This document shows positions 51,789 through 62,979 of a stretch of 64,000 nucleotides of DNA, one piece after another. The number at the start of each line of letters is the position of its first letter. Positions within the stretch are counted from its first letter, which is position 1. The notes under the pieces were generated by a model, which worked only from the letters and a program-made list of their open reading frames with translations, was not told where the DNA came from and did no database searches. The translations under genes and the position numbers were made by a program. Source of the stretch: Pycnopodia helianthoides (taxonomy: Eukaryota > Echinodermata > Asteroidea > Forcipulatida > Asteriidae); assembly GCA_032158295.1 (NCBI GenBank), contig CM063251.1:7350253-7414252 (forward strand). Reading direction: 5' to 3'.

Positions 51789-52341
51789 GTAATTAGTAAT
51801 AGTGCGCCCTCTTACGGCATGATTTAACCAACCTGACTGGCTCTAGTAAGGTTGGTTATAGACCTTTCTTTTGTTGATCAACAAACCGCGCTGGTTGGCA
51901 TGGAGAGCTGAATGTTAGCAAAACATTCAATCGCACGTACAGATATTGTGAACAAATTCAAAATTTCTGCAAATTTTCATCAAACAAAATACATTTTATG
52001 ATTGGTTGCTTTGTTTCCAACAAAATCAATGGTATTTTTGAAAATTTGTGTAACAGTTTTACAAACTGTGGCTATCCGTTTGTGCTTTGCATTTATGGCT
52101 TCCCATAGTTTTCCAACCCTGGCTGGCAAAAACTTGGGCTGTGACATTGCAAAAGAAAGGTCTGTAGCCCGAACATCTGGCGTCACACTTGGAGAGTCGT
52201 AGTCTATTATATGAACATACATACATTACCATAATCAATAGACTGGTGCCTGTCCTTATCCTTGCGGTCAGGACAGGGGACCAGTCTAGGTTGATTAAAG
52301 CATATAAGCATGTCATAAGAGGGCGCACTATTACTAATTAC
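51789..52341. mobile_element. 553-bp TIR element with an internal minus-strand open frame
   Basis: The ends GTAATTAGTAATAGTGCGCC...CTCTTA match as inverted repeats over about 50 bp. Inside, 52222 to 51980 on - is an 80-codon open frame that looks protein-like (FAMSQPKFLPARVGKLWEAI) but matches no family I recognise. It could be a captured exon or chance. Confidence 0.72.
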
Positions 52342-52586
52342 ACAGTTTGGTTGCATGGATGGAAACTGTAGTGGTAATTGACCAGTTGCAATGGATTGTA
52401 ATTTCTGTTTTTTTCTTCTTTTCTTGTAGGCAAGGGCGGTTTATGCAAAGGGTCTATGCATATCTAGTATTATGAAGGCAAACAAAATTATACACAATTA
52501 AACAAAATTGAAAACAACCCTGATTCGTTATCATATTTTTTATGGATACAAACCAATGAGGTTGTCTGTTTCTGTTTTTCCTATAG

Positions 52587-52679
52587 GTGACATGGGTGAT
52601 GTATTTAGAATTACAAGGATGTAACCCAGATATACAAGACAGTGTTGCACCTAAAGAAGCGTTGCTCATTGGCCCTGAT
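52587..52679 (+). CDS. TNFR-like gene, first recognised exon
   Basis: It reads WVMYLELQGCNPDIQDSVAP, phase 0 at both ends, after acceptor ttcctatag. YLELQGC resembles the last strand of a discoidin (F5/8 C) domain, which is only a suggestion. Confidence 0.6.
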
Positions 52680-55600
52680 GTAAGTGCAGACCTCCTGCTA
52701 GTGTTGTACATCACTGTTTATTTTCCTAGACAATTAAACAGAAATTGTGTTTTCCGGCTATTGTTTCTGCCTTGGTATGCTGGAATCTCGGAATGTTGGG
52801 ATTTACCTTCCATTTTTGTATGCCACAAAAGGGCAAAGGTCTGGAATCGGGATTACACAATAACCCTCTGAGAAAGTGATACTATGAGCATGATTTCCCA
52901 AACCCTTTGTCCCTCTTTGTATGGGTGAAACGAAGTGCAGCATGGTACATATAGGTGCATGCCTGTGTATGCTACACACAGAAATGTCTGTGGAATGTCC
53001 AGCGGAATATTAATGTAGTGTCAAAATAAATGAAAACAATGTATTGTTTGTATCGGTTGTATGGTTAACTACAGACGAAAGTTCTAGGCAGAATCACCTT
53101 TCTTAAAAGAAAGTTAAAGGTGAGAAATAAATGTTATTTTTGACTTACCAAATCCACAACAGATGAAAGTTCTAGTTTTGGCTTTGCCCTAGAGGGAAAC
53201 ACTATCAAGAAGAAGTAAAGGTATTGACCTAGGAGGTACACGAGAGCTATTTAAGTTTAAATGGGAGAATTTAAACAAATAACATAAACATAATAGTTAT
53301 CCAGCCTTGGCACACATGCTTGGGGAAAAAGGTTATTTCCCCCAAATTGCAATAGTCATCTGCACAATGTGAAGATGACTTCAGGTGATTTGGGTCAATT
53401 GAGCAAATATGCAAATGTAATAAAGGTATAGTGGTACAAATATATGGTACATGTTGTTGCTTCATGGGCTGAACTTGTTAAGAGCAAGAATTTAATTTAT
53501 CATTTTTTATTATCCTAATAGGGCAAGACTTTTTGTATTCTTGACTCCGACCCGTCCTTTCTTATGAAGGCCATCTATACTCATCAAGATGAAAATGGAA
53601 CTCGGTGCCTTCGGTATTTTTGTAGTAGGGGTCTCCATGTAAAATCGTACCGTGCATGTGAGCAAGACAGTGATGTACCAACAGATACAGAGTAAGATGC
53701 TGAACTACAAAAAAATAAATGTATTTTTTGGTCCTTCACCAAGAAAGTGAAATGGTGATTGAAAAAAAGGGAAATGGCTTTATATCATAAATAAATTTAA
53801 AAAAATGGTTATTGCTGTCGTCTGTTAAATAAAAATAAGATTTTTTGAAAAGTAACACTATATGTACAAGCAACTCAATGCTAAATGGGTCAAACCTCGA
53901 GTCAAACTTTATAGTCAAGTATATATATGCATGAGACTGCCATTTTTCCTTGAACACCTCATTCCTTTCTCTTTGTTATTGATGCATTGTTGCATTACAA
54001 TACATTCAATGCATTGTTCAAGATTGTTCCTGTGACTTGCCAAAAAAAGGAAATGACCAGGTGCCTCATTTCTTATGCCTCATTTCTTTCTCTTTCAGCC
54101 TTGCATGTAAAACAGCAAAGTATCAAGCCTTAACTACTTGGGAGCAATCTCCCTCTGCAACATCTTTTCTAGCTTGCTCTCCTTTAACTCTAGCACTGCC
54201 CTAGATTAGAATTATTGTGCATTTTGAGCTGTAGATTACTGTATGTTTTTGTTGCAAATAAAAATTTCAGAAACATCTACTGCAATCAAGATCAAAGCTA
54301 ACTTCTCAAACTTTCTCTTGGTCACAACTTGTCCTTCTGTGGATGTGAACATGTTATGCTCATTCAAACGGGGGACATAACAACAGAGGACAAAAGGGTC
54401 CCTGGTCCCCTGTTGGAAAGTATGTATTAAACCAATGAGAGCTGTTGCCAAAAAGTTTGAGTACAAACAAAAGAGGGACAGTGCATGCAGTTGGAGGTCC
54501 ACCCATGCAGGTGAATACACACTTGTGTGTGTTCAAATCTGTTTAAGCGTTGCACTCGAGGTGTGGACCTGAGAACAAAAGAAATCCACATAATGTAGAC
54601 TTGAAACACTGTGAACTTACACTTGCCACAAAGTGTTTTTTACAGTGGTGAAGAACAAAAGAAATGTGTCGAAGCGATAACTCGAAAAGTACTTGGCATA
54701 CATGTATCCAAACTTGGTAAGCAGATTGGTTTTGGGATTCCTCAGAAGCTTTTTTTTTTTGGACCCCCTCGGTCATATTTCAAGGTCATTATGGCTAAAA
54801 AAAGAAGAAATGTAAACAACTTTCACACAGATTTTCACTTTTTTTGGCAGTAGGTTTATAATTTTAGCAAGCTGCGATGCAGAGTGAGGCTATGTAATGA
54901 CAAATCCAGAGTAAGTGTTGACATGTTAAAAGTGACTCCAAACTTTGATTAACAACATTACAACTGACATGCACATATTGCACAGTCACACCGGTTCTAG
55001 ATGAGTGAGTTGATACAATGAGAAACCTTAAATGTCCATTTAACTTCTTATTGCATCGTATCAATTTGAAACTTATATCAAATTTTGCATGTGATCCATG
55101 CAGATTCATATAAAATAATAAAACTCAAAAGTATGACACCATTTCCAGTGGAATGAGCTAAAACAACAAAAACATAAAAAAGGTTTAGAATATGGATGGT
55201 TCCAAAAGTGCATACTTGTTTAAAGTCCCCATCCCTAACATCAGTTGATCAAATAATTGGTTTTTCTATTTAATAGTCATTGTTTTTCTATCAGGCGATC
55301 GGCAAACTCACCTACACTACATGTTCTAATATTGTGCAAGAGCTTACATTTTGCTTTATTATTATTATTTTTATATAGACAAATTGCTAATTGATACACA
55401 TAGTTTCTTTTTCCTGATTCGAAACCTCTTATCGCAGCACTAATTAAAATTGTCTTTCATGGTTTTCTTTTCTGGTAGGTTTTTGCTTTCAATTTAAAAC
55501 TGAAATTCGCCATCTGCACCACAAATTAACAAAACTAACATGTTTAATTGATACTTTAAACTTTGGCATTGGATTTTTTTCTGTTTTATTTCATATATAA

Positions 55601-58600
55601 ATTGTTTCAAGTTGTTCACCATGTTTCTTTCATGAGTTCCGGACCATCCTTTTTGAGTGTTTCTCAGGCCGTTTTTAGTTTGTACATGTCTGACTGTGGG
55701 TGTGTAGTGGGTGTGTGTGTTACTCTTATGATTTTCTGCTCTGCCTTTTCATCACAAACTTCAAACAACAGGGCTCAATTTCATAGAGCTGCTTAAAGGC
55801 CAATTTTGTGCTCGCTGTGCGCGTTTCCATTTCATAGCGCTGCTAACCGTAAGTGAACGAAAAGGCATGCTAACCTCCAAGTCCCAGTGCAGACTGTATG
55901 AAAATGAATGACATAACAATGCAAATCCATGGTGAAAGGCAAGCTGGCCATCTAATTTTCTTGCTAACTTGTGATATGCTTACGCTTTAGCAAATTTTTC
56001 TTCTACAGTAAAGCACGAAAATTTGCTTACCGTTAAGCAGCGCTATGAAATTGGGTCATGTTGAACATTCTCTCATTACCTGTACTCTAGAAATCTCTGC
56101 CATATCTCATAAAAACTGTACAGACTGTTTATCAGTTCCAATCCCTGCTGAAACCCGTTCATTCCAGTAGTCCACAGTTGTTTCTGCTGCTTTCTTAATT
56201 GTGTTGATGCTTCCTTTTGTAATTTTTGTAATGTCTTTCTTTGTACTAATATTTTCCTTGCTAAGCGCTCCAAGACGCCAAATTATTATTATATCTCACT
56301 ACATCAAAATATCTGCAGTATCAAGCTGCAATTTTGTGTGTAGATTGGCCTTATTGTTTTTTTTTATTCAAATTCATGTCAAGGTCAATATGGCTCAAAT
56401 AAGAAGTGGTGCTAAGACTTATCAAAGGGAAATGTAAGATTCTGTGTGCATCTCTCAAACGTGAAACATTTTCTAACTCCTTTTATTGCAACTCTTCTAC
56501 GGAAAAGCTACATCATTAGTCGGATTCAAAATACTGTTTTGCATCCGATTTAAAGGGCTGTATCACAGGAACCTTATAACTTGTAGTTGTATCAAAAACT
56601 GAATGGTTAAAACAATGTACATGTGGCAAAGTCTGATATCTGGTCTACTTAGTCTAAAATGCTATGTAAAATAACCAACAGTTGGGGCCAGACTATTTAA
56701 TCTAAGAAAGTCTTTTCTCAACAAGTCAGGCAACATTCAAGAATGTATTATTAAAGAAACAAAGAAGAAAGGTAAGATGCAGTAAATCTTACAGGAAAGT
56801 TAGGTTGTGAATTGGTCTTGCTACATTGCCTATTGAACTTGGGATACATTTAAAGTTGGGAGTCAAAATTAATGTTTCAACAGAACTAGATGTTGCAATG
56901 GACTTATTAAAAATGGCAATGTCAATTCATGTGATCGGACTGGCTTGTGGGGCAATTTTCTTTACCAAACACAACTTTTCTTGTTTAAAAAACCTACAAA
57001 ACACATGTGTGCATATTCAGAAATTTGTAGCCAAATTGATAAAATTCCTATACTGATACCAAAAGAAGATTTGTAAAGCAGGGAGCTAGATCGCTGATCA
57101 GAAACCAAGATCAGCCAAGCTGTCATTAACAAGATGTACTTGAAATTTGTTATTGCAGATGTGTTCGTGTCGAAACTGGTAAATATATGAACCAATCCAA
57201 CTTCTGCCTGGAGCCCTACAACTGCACAGCAAGCTGTGCGGAAAATCAAATACTGGTATGTAATTTTAAATAGGTCTGTTGATATTGGTAAGAAACAGCT
57301 TGCACCATACCCACTTTTTCTCTCCCAATCATACCGTAATTTTCGGACCATAAGCCGCCCGGAATATAAGCCACATCAGAAAGTGCCAAGTTTTTATATC
57401 ACATGCACAGAAGACTGGGTTTTAAACATTGGTGTGTGAGTGAAAACCTTCCCTTTGTCGGCCTTTGACGAAGCTTACTTTACATGTCAGCGTTTAAGCA
57501 GACATGGAGCGTGTTGAAAGCCTAAAAATCTGCTGCTTATGGTCCTAAAATTACGGTACATAATATACAGAACACTGGTTATGCAAATGTTATTTCCAGA
57601 AACAAATTATGCAACAATGTTATTGTTTAATTTTTATATCTGGATGGCACCGGTTATGAAATGCATGAATTATTCTTGTTCCCACAGGCTAAGAGCTGTT
57701 CGTTTGATGCTGACATTCAGTGTCAGTGTAAAGAAGGGTGGTTCAATCCAAATAAAAAGGATACAGGTATCCCTAAAGACTGTTGGCAGAAACCCAGCTG
57801 TCCTAATGCCGGAGAAGAGCCACTGGAAAATGGTAAGAATGTCACATGGTCTGAACTCTGATAATTTTGCTTCAACTCATTTGAACAATTACTGAAGTAT
57901 GAACAAACTAATTTCATTTTGTAATTCAATGTAAATAAGTAAACTAACAATAAGTTGTGAGTTTCCACTTTAGCACCTGCGGTCGGATATAGCCCCTGTG
58001 GTACCACAGAGCGCTATTACAACTTTCTAATATATAGGCCTAATGTGTTGACTCTTAAATATTGCTGTCTTTTTTCGAAGAAAAAAAACCCCACAGAAAA
58101 TTAAGTGGGCGAAAATTAGGAAAGCATTTTTTTTTGGGGGGGGGGGCCATTCCATTGCTCAAAAATGGGAGGTATAAATCTTGCCATCTTGCCCCCCTCC
58201 CGGATTTGCACCCATGCAGTTACTCTATGTATGACATCACAATGTTAAAAATAATAAAAGTCAGTCAGATAACATACTCACCGAGTGGGTACAACTTGAC
58301 AGTTCCACTTTGATGAAGATATTTGGGCTTGGAGAGTTTACACTTTGGACAAATACTTTCACTTCTGCAACAACAATTATAATCATTTTGATGAATGTGT
58401 TTGATGTTTTGCAAATCCATAGAAGAGCATTTTGAAAAGAGTTTTGCATGTATGTCATGCGCATACTGCATGGTTTATAGCCTCAACCATGCACTGTTTT
58501 ATTTTTGTACTTCACAAATTCAAGTTCATTGAATTTATTTGTCATGCAATTCAAATGCATGAAAATCTCAAACATTACTTTTCAGGTAGTTCTTTTTGTA

Positions 58601-61600
58601 AAATTGTATTTACAGATGGTACAGATGGTAAAGACAACCGTACGTTCAGTTGCATGAGGTGCAGAGACGGACATTTCAAAAAAGAGGGTGATGTTGAATG
58701 TAAGCCACGCCGAGTCTGTGAAGTCAAAGCTGGAGATCAGTTTAAAGACAACGAGTGTCTAAATGACATACCCAGTGTCTCTGAGTCACCTGGAAATACT
58801 GCCTCTCCGGTCACTCAAGGTACTGAAGTTACATGTGAAGAATATCTAGGGAATAATAGTATAAGTTATCACTCAAGCGTTAGTGTAATACGTAAAAATA
58901 TAGCGGCGAAGGCCCAGTTGGATATGGGACACAGACGCTCTATATTTTTCTGTATTGTGATAACAAATTTATCTTCAAGCTAACTTGACGTGCAGTAAAG
59001 ATGGATGACGCACCGCTGTACACGGGGAAAAAGTGCCAAACACGCGCACGTCAAAATACTGCTCAAATACAGCGTACCTGCATTTTCAACAATAGCGCAA
59101 TACACAGAGTTAGAACAGCGCTGTACGCAGAGTGTGATATGAGCCGTGCAATGTAGGTTTATGTCACACTCCTTGTTGCTATGGATTGACCAATCAGAAT
59201 CTAAGATTCAAGCCTGCTTGAAGATTCCCAGGGGCATTGGATGGTAGCAAACCCTCTTGTCACGAACCTGGAAAGGAAATAGAATCACACTCGATGGCGG
59301 AGCAAAACATTCAAAATGTATGAAACTTGCACAGTCTGTTTAAGCCTTTATCTATTATGCAAAAAAATATGATGTCTACATCTTGATAAATATCAATGTT
59401 TAAAGACCGGGGGGGAGGTTATAAACTCTCTGCAGATATTAATATTTAAGAAATATCTCATTCAGATTCAGCCAGTGAAGCAACGACAGAATCTGCCAGC
59501 CAAGGTGTGAGCCAAGCAACGACAGAATCTGCCAGCCAAGGTGTGAGCCAAGCAACGACAGAATCTGCCAGCCAAGGTGTGAGCCAAGCAACGACAGAAT
59601 CTGCCAGCCAAGGTGTGAGCCAAGCAACGACAGAATCTGCCAGCCAAGGTGTTAGCCAGACAACAGTGACTACAGGTTTGTGATATTGTTGTTTTGATTT
59701 TGTTGTGGCTTGAAATACCACTCTTAAAAACGTGTAACACTAACAAGCAATACACCTCATGGGTATTCCACAGTGGTTGACCTCTGAACCTAGTTGACTT
59801 TCTTTAGATCACTGTCTTTTTTCTAAAGTGTGTAAGCTTACAGATTGGCCCGAAGCAGAATGTATGTTGTTTAATTACTCTGCTTTTTAGCAGTGAAAAA
59901 GTGTGCTAACTTGCAAGTGCTGAAGTTGTGACAAATACAAATCATTGTGAACCTATATTGACTCCTTGCGCCAATGCCACACGTGCTAATTTCTGCCATG
60001 CTCGCCAATTGGGGAGTCAGTGGTAAGCCGTTTTTGTGATGTAATTTGCAAACTTGACTAGAGAAACAGTGTGCCATGGCTAGGTTTATTCAGTTTGACT
60101 AGCTAGCTAAGCCATGCAGCGCTTGAGTGACATCTAGATCGGCAAGGTTAAGTCTAGTCGAGTCCTTTTACCCACCCCAGTTGTAGCTGACCTTTTTTAT
60201 TTCTCTTGCCATTAAGCTTGGGCGATACCACGATATTATCGAATATCGCGATACTAGTTCTGAAACGATTACGATATCGGGTCACGTTTTTTTTTAGTTG
60301 TGATATCAGTAAATCGCGATATCGTTAAGTATCGCGATGTATTTCCTAGCCGAGACGATCTTGCAACAATAAATCTCCTTGTCGAGATGATATTGCAACA
60401 ATAAATCTCCTTGTCGAGAATTGCAAGTCACAGACCGCAACCGCAAGATTCCCAAACAGGAAAAAAACCAACATCAAAGCCTTAGCAGTCAGGCGGTCCC
60501 ACACAGACGGGTGTTATCACTTGCATTATCACGTGCGTGTTGCGGACGTGCGAGTGGCGTGATCTAATTAGCTATGCACACATAAAGAACAGTCTGTCAT
60601 GCGCAGTTCACACATTAAATGTGTGTAAGTAATAGGCCCAGGTTTTCATACCATAGGTTTAGAGTAAAACCAGAAGAATAGGTGATTGGAATAACGATAG
60701 AAATGATAGGTCAATCATAGCCACAACTCCCACCGTGAGATTTGTAGTAGATTGACGTCATAAAATATTAATCGCGATTATATCGAATATTGCGATATAT
60801 TCTCGACGATATATCGTGGCTGAGAAAAAGCGATATCGCCCAAGCTTACTTGCCATGCGAAACTCTGTTTCAGCAAAACATTGAATCTTACACCACAGTA
60901 AGATTAAAAACAACATTGTATATCAAAATAATTGACAAATTGACTGTAAATCAAGGAAGAATTTCTTGGCCTACAACAGATTGATGTGAAGCTTTGCATG
61001 TTCTTAAGAAGTTCTTTACATTTCAAAACGATGCTCTGTTTGCTCCCTAATCGAGCCACAATTTGTTACATTTTATAAATATAAAAAAAGCAAAGAAAAG
61101 AAAACTTGTGGTTGAACTTATTTTTGTTTATATCAACATACATTGCCAAACCATTCTGCTGTTTGTTTGAACGCAGAAGACATTTTTTTTCAGAATACAT
61201 TTTGCATCTGGAACACTCCAGAGCGGAGCGGTCAATTGCACTGGGCTCTGGACTGGGCTGTGGTGTTTCTGACCAGCAGAGTGTGGGTTTGAGTCTCGGT
61301 CTTGACACTTGGTGTCTTTTTAATGGGACGTAAAGCCGTAGCTCCCAAGTGTTGTGTGAAGCATGTAAAAGGACCTAGTACACTTATTGTTAAGAGAAGG
61401 GGTTTGCCCTGGTGTTTTCTGGTATGGTTGGCTGCATATTGCGCCACAGCACCTTGTAAACCGTTACATGGTGCTGTGTAAATAATTGGGTCTTATATTT
61501 CAAACATAGCTCGGCATACCTTGTAGAAAAAATAATGAGGGCTTTGAGATGCCCTCAGGTGTGATACATCGCTAAAAAAGAAATGTGTATTATTGTTATT

Positions 61601-62979
61601 GTTATGACAAACGGGCTATCCACCCTTCAATTGAGATCACAAGAGTCGTTGTTTAGATGTACACAATAAAGTAACCTATGTTTTTAAACTTCATGAAGGT
61701 ATAATTAAATCCATGCATTTTCCCCCTCCAGATTCTGGGACTGAGAGTGATAAATGTTCCTGTTTAGGTGCATGGTCATTTTCAATAGTTGGTTGGGCTG
61801 GTGGATCTGTTATCTGTGTGGGATTCGGCTTCTGGTTTTACAAACAGGAAAAAAAACACAAGCAGGAGTTGAAGGATAAAAGAGGTAACAATTTTCAAAA
61901 TAGTTTTTCATCTCGAACTGAATCTTTTGTATGCAAAATCTTTTCCATGTCACCAAAGTAAAAGTGTATTTATTTTTGAGTGAGGAGTATACTAATTGAG
62001 TGAAAAACTGCCAGATATACTCCTATGTAGAAGCAAAGAATTTAAACTGTTTGAAGAGAAATGATAGAAATAGTCTCATCAATGAAATTATATTCCAAAA
62101 TGACGCAAGATGATGTTGAGAGTTTGGCAGAAATCCAAATCGAATTATTTACCTGTTGAAATCAAAAACAACAAACAAAATCTTTTTTGAAAAAGTTCCA
62201 TCCCCGAATGACATTGATATTAATTAATGAATGACAGAAGAAAAAATGTTGTTTATGCGGGCTCAAAAATATTGGTTTCAAGGAGATAAGGCCGAGTTCA
62301 AATCGAGCGACCTCGGCTCTGGCTGGTTGCAGCAATGACGACATTTTTATGGTAACGAATGTTCCTTTAAAGGTAGGGTCGTAGATTGGTTTTTGTCAAC
62401 AGAATGCTGATTTGTAGGCAAAACTATGAAGAAAGATACAATACAAGTCACATGAGAATGTTTCAGCTGAATGCTGTGTATACCAGCTGAGAAAACAGCA
62501 ACAAAATTTCACTGTATTTTCACACGGATGTCAAACCCATCCACGGTTGGCAAGGTGATATCGTTTACCAACCGCATCTCTGGTGGAAGGATTCATTGTT
62601 TCTCAGATTCAAACGTTTTTGGGTGAAAAACTATTCAAACCATATTACTTTCGAGGAATATACCAACAGCTGCAGTGCTTCCCACCAAGTAAGTTTTTTT
62701 GGTCATTTATTTTTGGAGTAATTACCAATCTATGACCCTACCTTTAAGTCAAACTCACACATAGTAGGTGTGGTCTAAGTTTTGCTTTTCTTCAATCAAA
62801 CTGTTTTAATTGAAAATTTTGCATTGGCCTTTGTTAATTTGCAAGCATTTAAAGGAGTTTGTGTCAAAGATAATTCAACTGTTATTTTTGTTTGTTCAGA
62901 TAATCCAGCCCAACGTGTGGTATTCTTGCCTGGCCCTGGAGGCGCCCCTGGGAATGTAAGGATGGGAGGAGACGACTAG
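52587..62979 (+). CDS. TNF-receptor-like type I membrane protein, 5' partial, 9-10 exons
   Basis: This is a predicted cell-surface receptor or decoy. Supported exons are 52587-52679, 53522-53691, 54646-54716, 57159-57255, 57688-57832, 58616-58819, 59466-59675, 61732-61884 and 62900-62979. A phase break between 54716 and 57159 requires at least one more exon; 56319-56433 fits the phase but is weak. Exons 57159-58819 encode TNFR-type cysteine-rich repeats (GKYMNQSNFC..C..C, CQCKEGWF, CMRCRDGHF..C..RRVC). Next come a Ser/Thr-rich repeat stalk, a membrane helix (about AWSFSIVGWAGGSVICVGFG) with a basic stop-transfer KQEKKHK, and a roughly 40-residue tail ending at TAG. No death domain or clear TRAF motif is seen. 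The N-terminal part (52587-54716) is unrecognised. The last four joints are all phase 1, as in many receptor genes. The start codon and signal peptide are not located. Confidence 0.75.
53522..53691 (+). CDS. TNFR-like gene exon, cysteine-containing, family unknown
   Basis: It encodes GKTFCILDSDPSFLMKAIYT and RCLRYFCSRGLHVKSYRACE. The four cysteines suggest an extracellular module. The donor is gtaaga. The split codon joins cleanly to 54646. Confidence 0.68.
54646..54716 (+). CDS. TNFR-like gene exon
   Basis: It encodes GEEQKKCVEAITRKVLGIHV after acceptor tttttacag and ends phase 1 at donor gtaagc. It does not join in frame directly to 57159. Confidence 0.6.
55771..56057. mobile_element. GGGCTCAATTTCATAGAGCT-ended element, sibling of 48680
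   Basis: It combines the end of the first-type MITE (AGAGCTGCTTAAAGG) with a whole second-type element, so it may be nested or recombined. Confidence 0.75.
56319..56433 (+). CDS. Candidate bridging exon (weak)
   Basis: From acceptor atctgcag to donor gtaaga the frame is open and starts phase 1 and ends phase 2, exactly what the neighbours need. The encoded text includes a hydrophobic LALLFFFIQI run unlike an ectodomain. A shorter exon using a nearer acceptor is equally possible. Confidence 0.28.
57159..57255 (+). CDS. TNFR-like gene exon, cysteine-rich repeat 1
   Basis: It encodes CVRVETGKYMNQSNFCLEPY then NCTASCAENQIL, the first half of a TNFR cysteine-rich repeat with a possible N-glycosylation site NCT. 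Confidence 0.8.
57332..57558. mobile_element. MITE with TACCGTAATTTTCGGACCAT ends
   Basis: The left TACCGTAATTTTCGGACCAT...AAGCCGC and right GCTTATGGTCCTAAAATTAC...GGTA are inverted. It is a 227-bp unit in an intron of the TNFR-like gene. Similar ends occur in MITEs of many eukaryotes. Confidence 0.82.
57688..57832 (+). CDS. TNFR-like gene exon, cysteine-rich repeats 1-2
   Basis: It encodes KSCSFDADIQCQCKEGWFNP, then DCWQKPSCPNAGEEPLEN. CxCxxGWF is the classic end of one repeat and start of the next. Confidence 0.85.
58616..58819 (+). CDS. TNFR-like gene exon, cysteine-rich repeat 2 and stalk start
   Basis: It encodes FSCMRCRDGHFKKEGDVECK and RRVCEVKAGDQFKDNEC, then Ser/Thr/Pro-rich SVSESPGNTASPVTQ. 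The C-x2-C-xxGxF spacing is TNFR-like. Confidence 0.88.
59466..59675 (+). CDS. TNFR-like gene exon, repetitive Ser/Thr stalk
   Basis: It encodes DSASE followed by five copies of ATTESASQGVSQ, then TTVTT. The 36-bp units are almost identical in DNA. The stalk is probably O-glycosylated and extended. Confidence 0.85.
60214..60847. mobile_element. 634-bp TIR element with AAGCTTGGGCGATA ends
   Basis: AAGCTTGGGCGATACCACGA and inverted TATCGCCCAAGCTT bound a unit rich in CGATAT words. A 34-bp tandem pair (CAACAATAAATCTCCTTGTC) lies inside at about 60350-60420. Confidence 0.82.
61225..61600 (+). repeat. tRNA-derived SINE
   Basis: GTGTGGGTTTGAGTCTCGGT and body words GGGACGTAAAGCCGTAG, CACCTTGTAAACCGTTACAT match the family. 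A 3' half copy is at 5030-5260. Confidence 0.8.
61732..61884 (+). CDS. TNFR-like gene exon, transmembrane segment
   Basis: It encodes DSGTESDKCSCLG, a hydrophobic helix of about 23 residues, then KQEKKHKQELKDKR as cytoplasmic anchor. Confidence 0.85.
62366..62747. mobile_element. MITE, AAAGGTAGGGTCGTAGATTG family
   Basis: It is the inverted sibling of 34378-34811 with both ends intact, in the last intron of the TNFR-like gene. Confidence 0.82.
62900..62979 (+). CDS. TNFR-like gene last coding exon
   Basis: It encodes NPAQRVVFLPGPGGAPGNVR and MGGDD, then TAG. It is Gly/Pro-rich with no known signalling motif. The joint is phase 1. Confidence 0.78.

Larger units (their letters stand above)
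46888..52586. other. Gene-free stretch between divergent GTPBP4 and the TNFR-like gene
   Basis: It should hold the GTPBP4 promoter (just above 46887) and the undetected 5' exons of the TNFR-like gene. No TATA box or confident coding exon was recognised. Most of the space is inverted-repeat elements: 47253-48617, 48680-48936, 49138-49431, 49650-49949, 50481-51412 and 51789-52341. Confidence 0.7.

Noticed and set aside
52002..52202. Plus-strand frame MVALFPTKSMVFLKICVTVL as a signal-peptide exon for the TNFR-like gene
   Set aside because: It lies wholly inside the TIR element 51789-52341, antisense to a better-looking frame, and has no donor in the needed phase.
55563..55796. 77-codon hydrophobic frame as a membrane protein
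   Set aside because: Its 3' part runs into a GGGCTCAATTTCATAGAGCT-family element, and it has no splice sites or family match.
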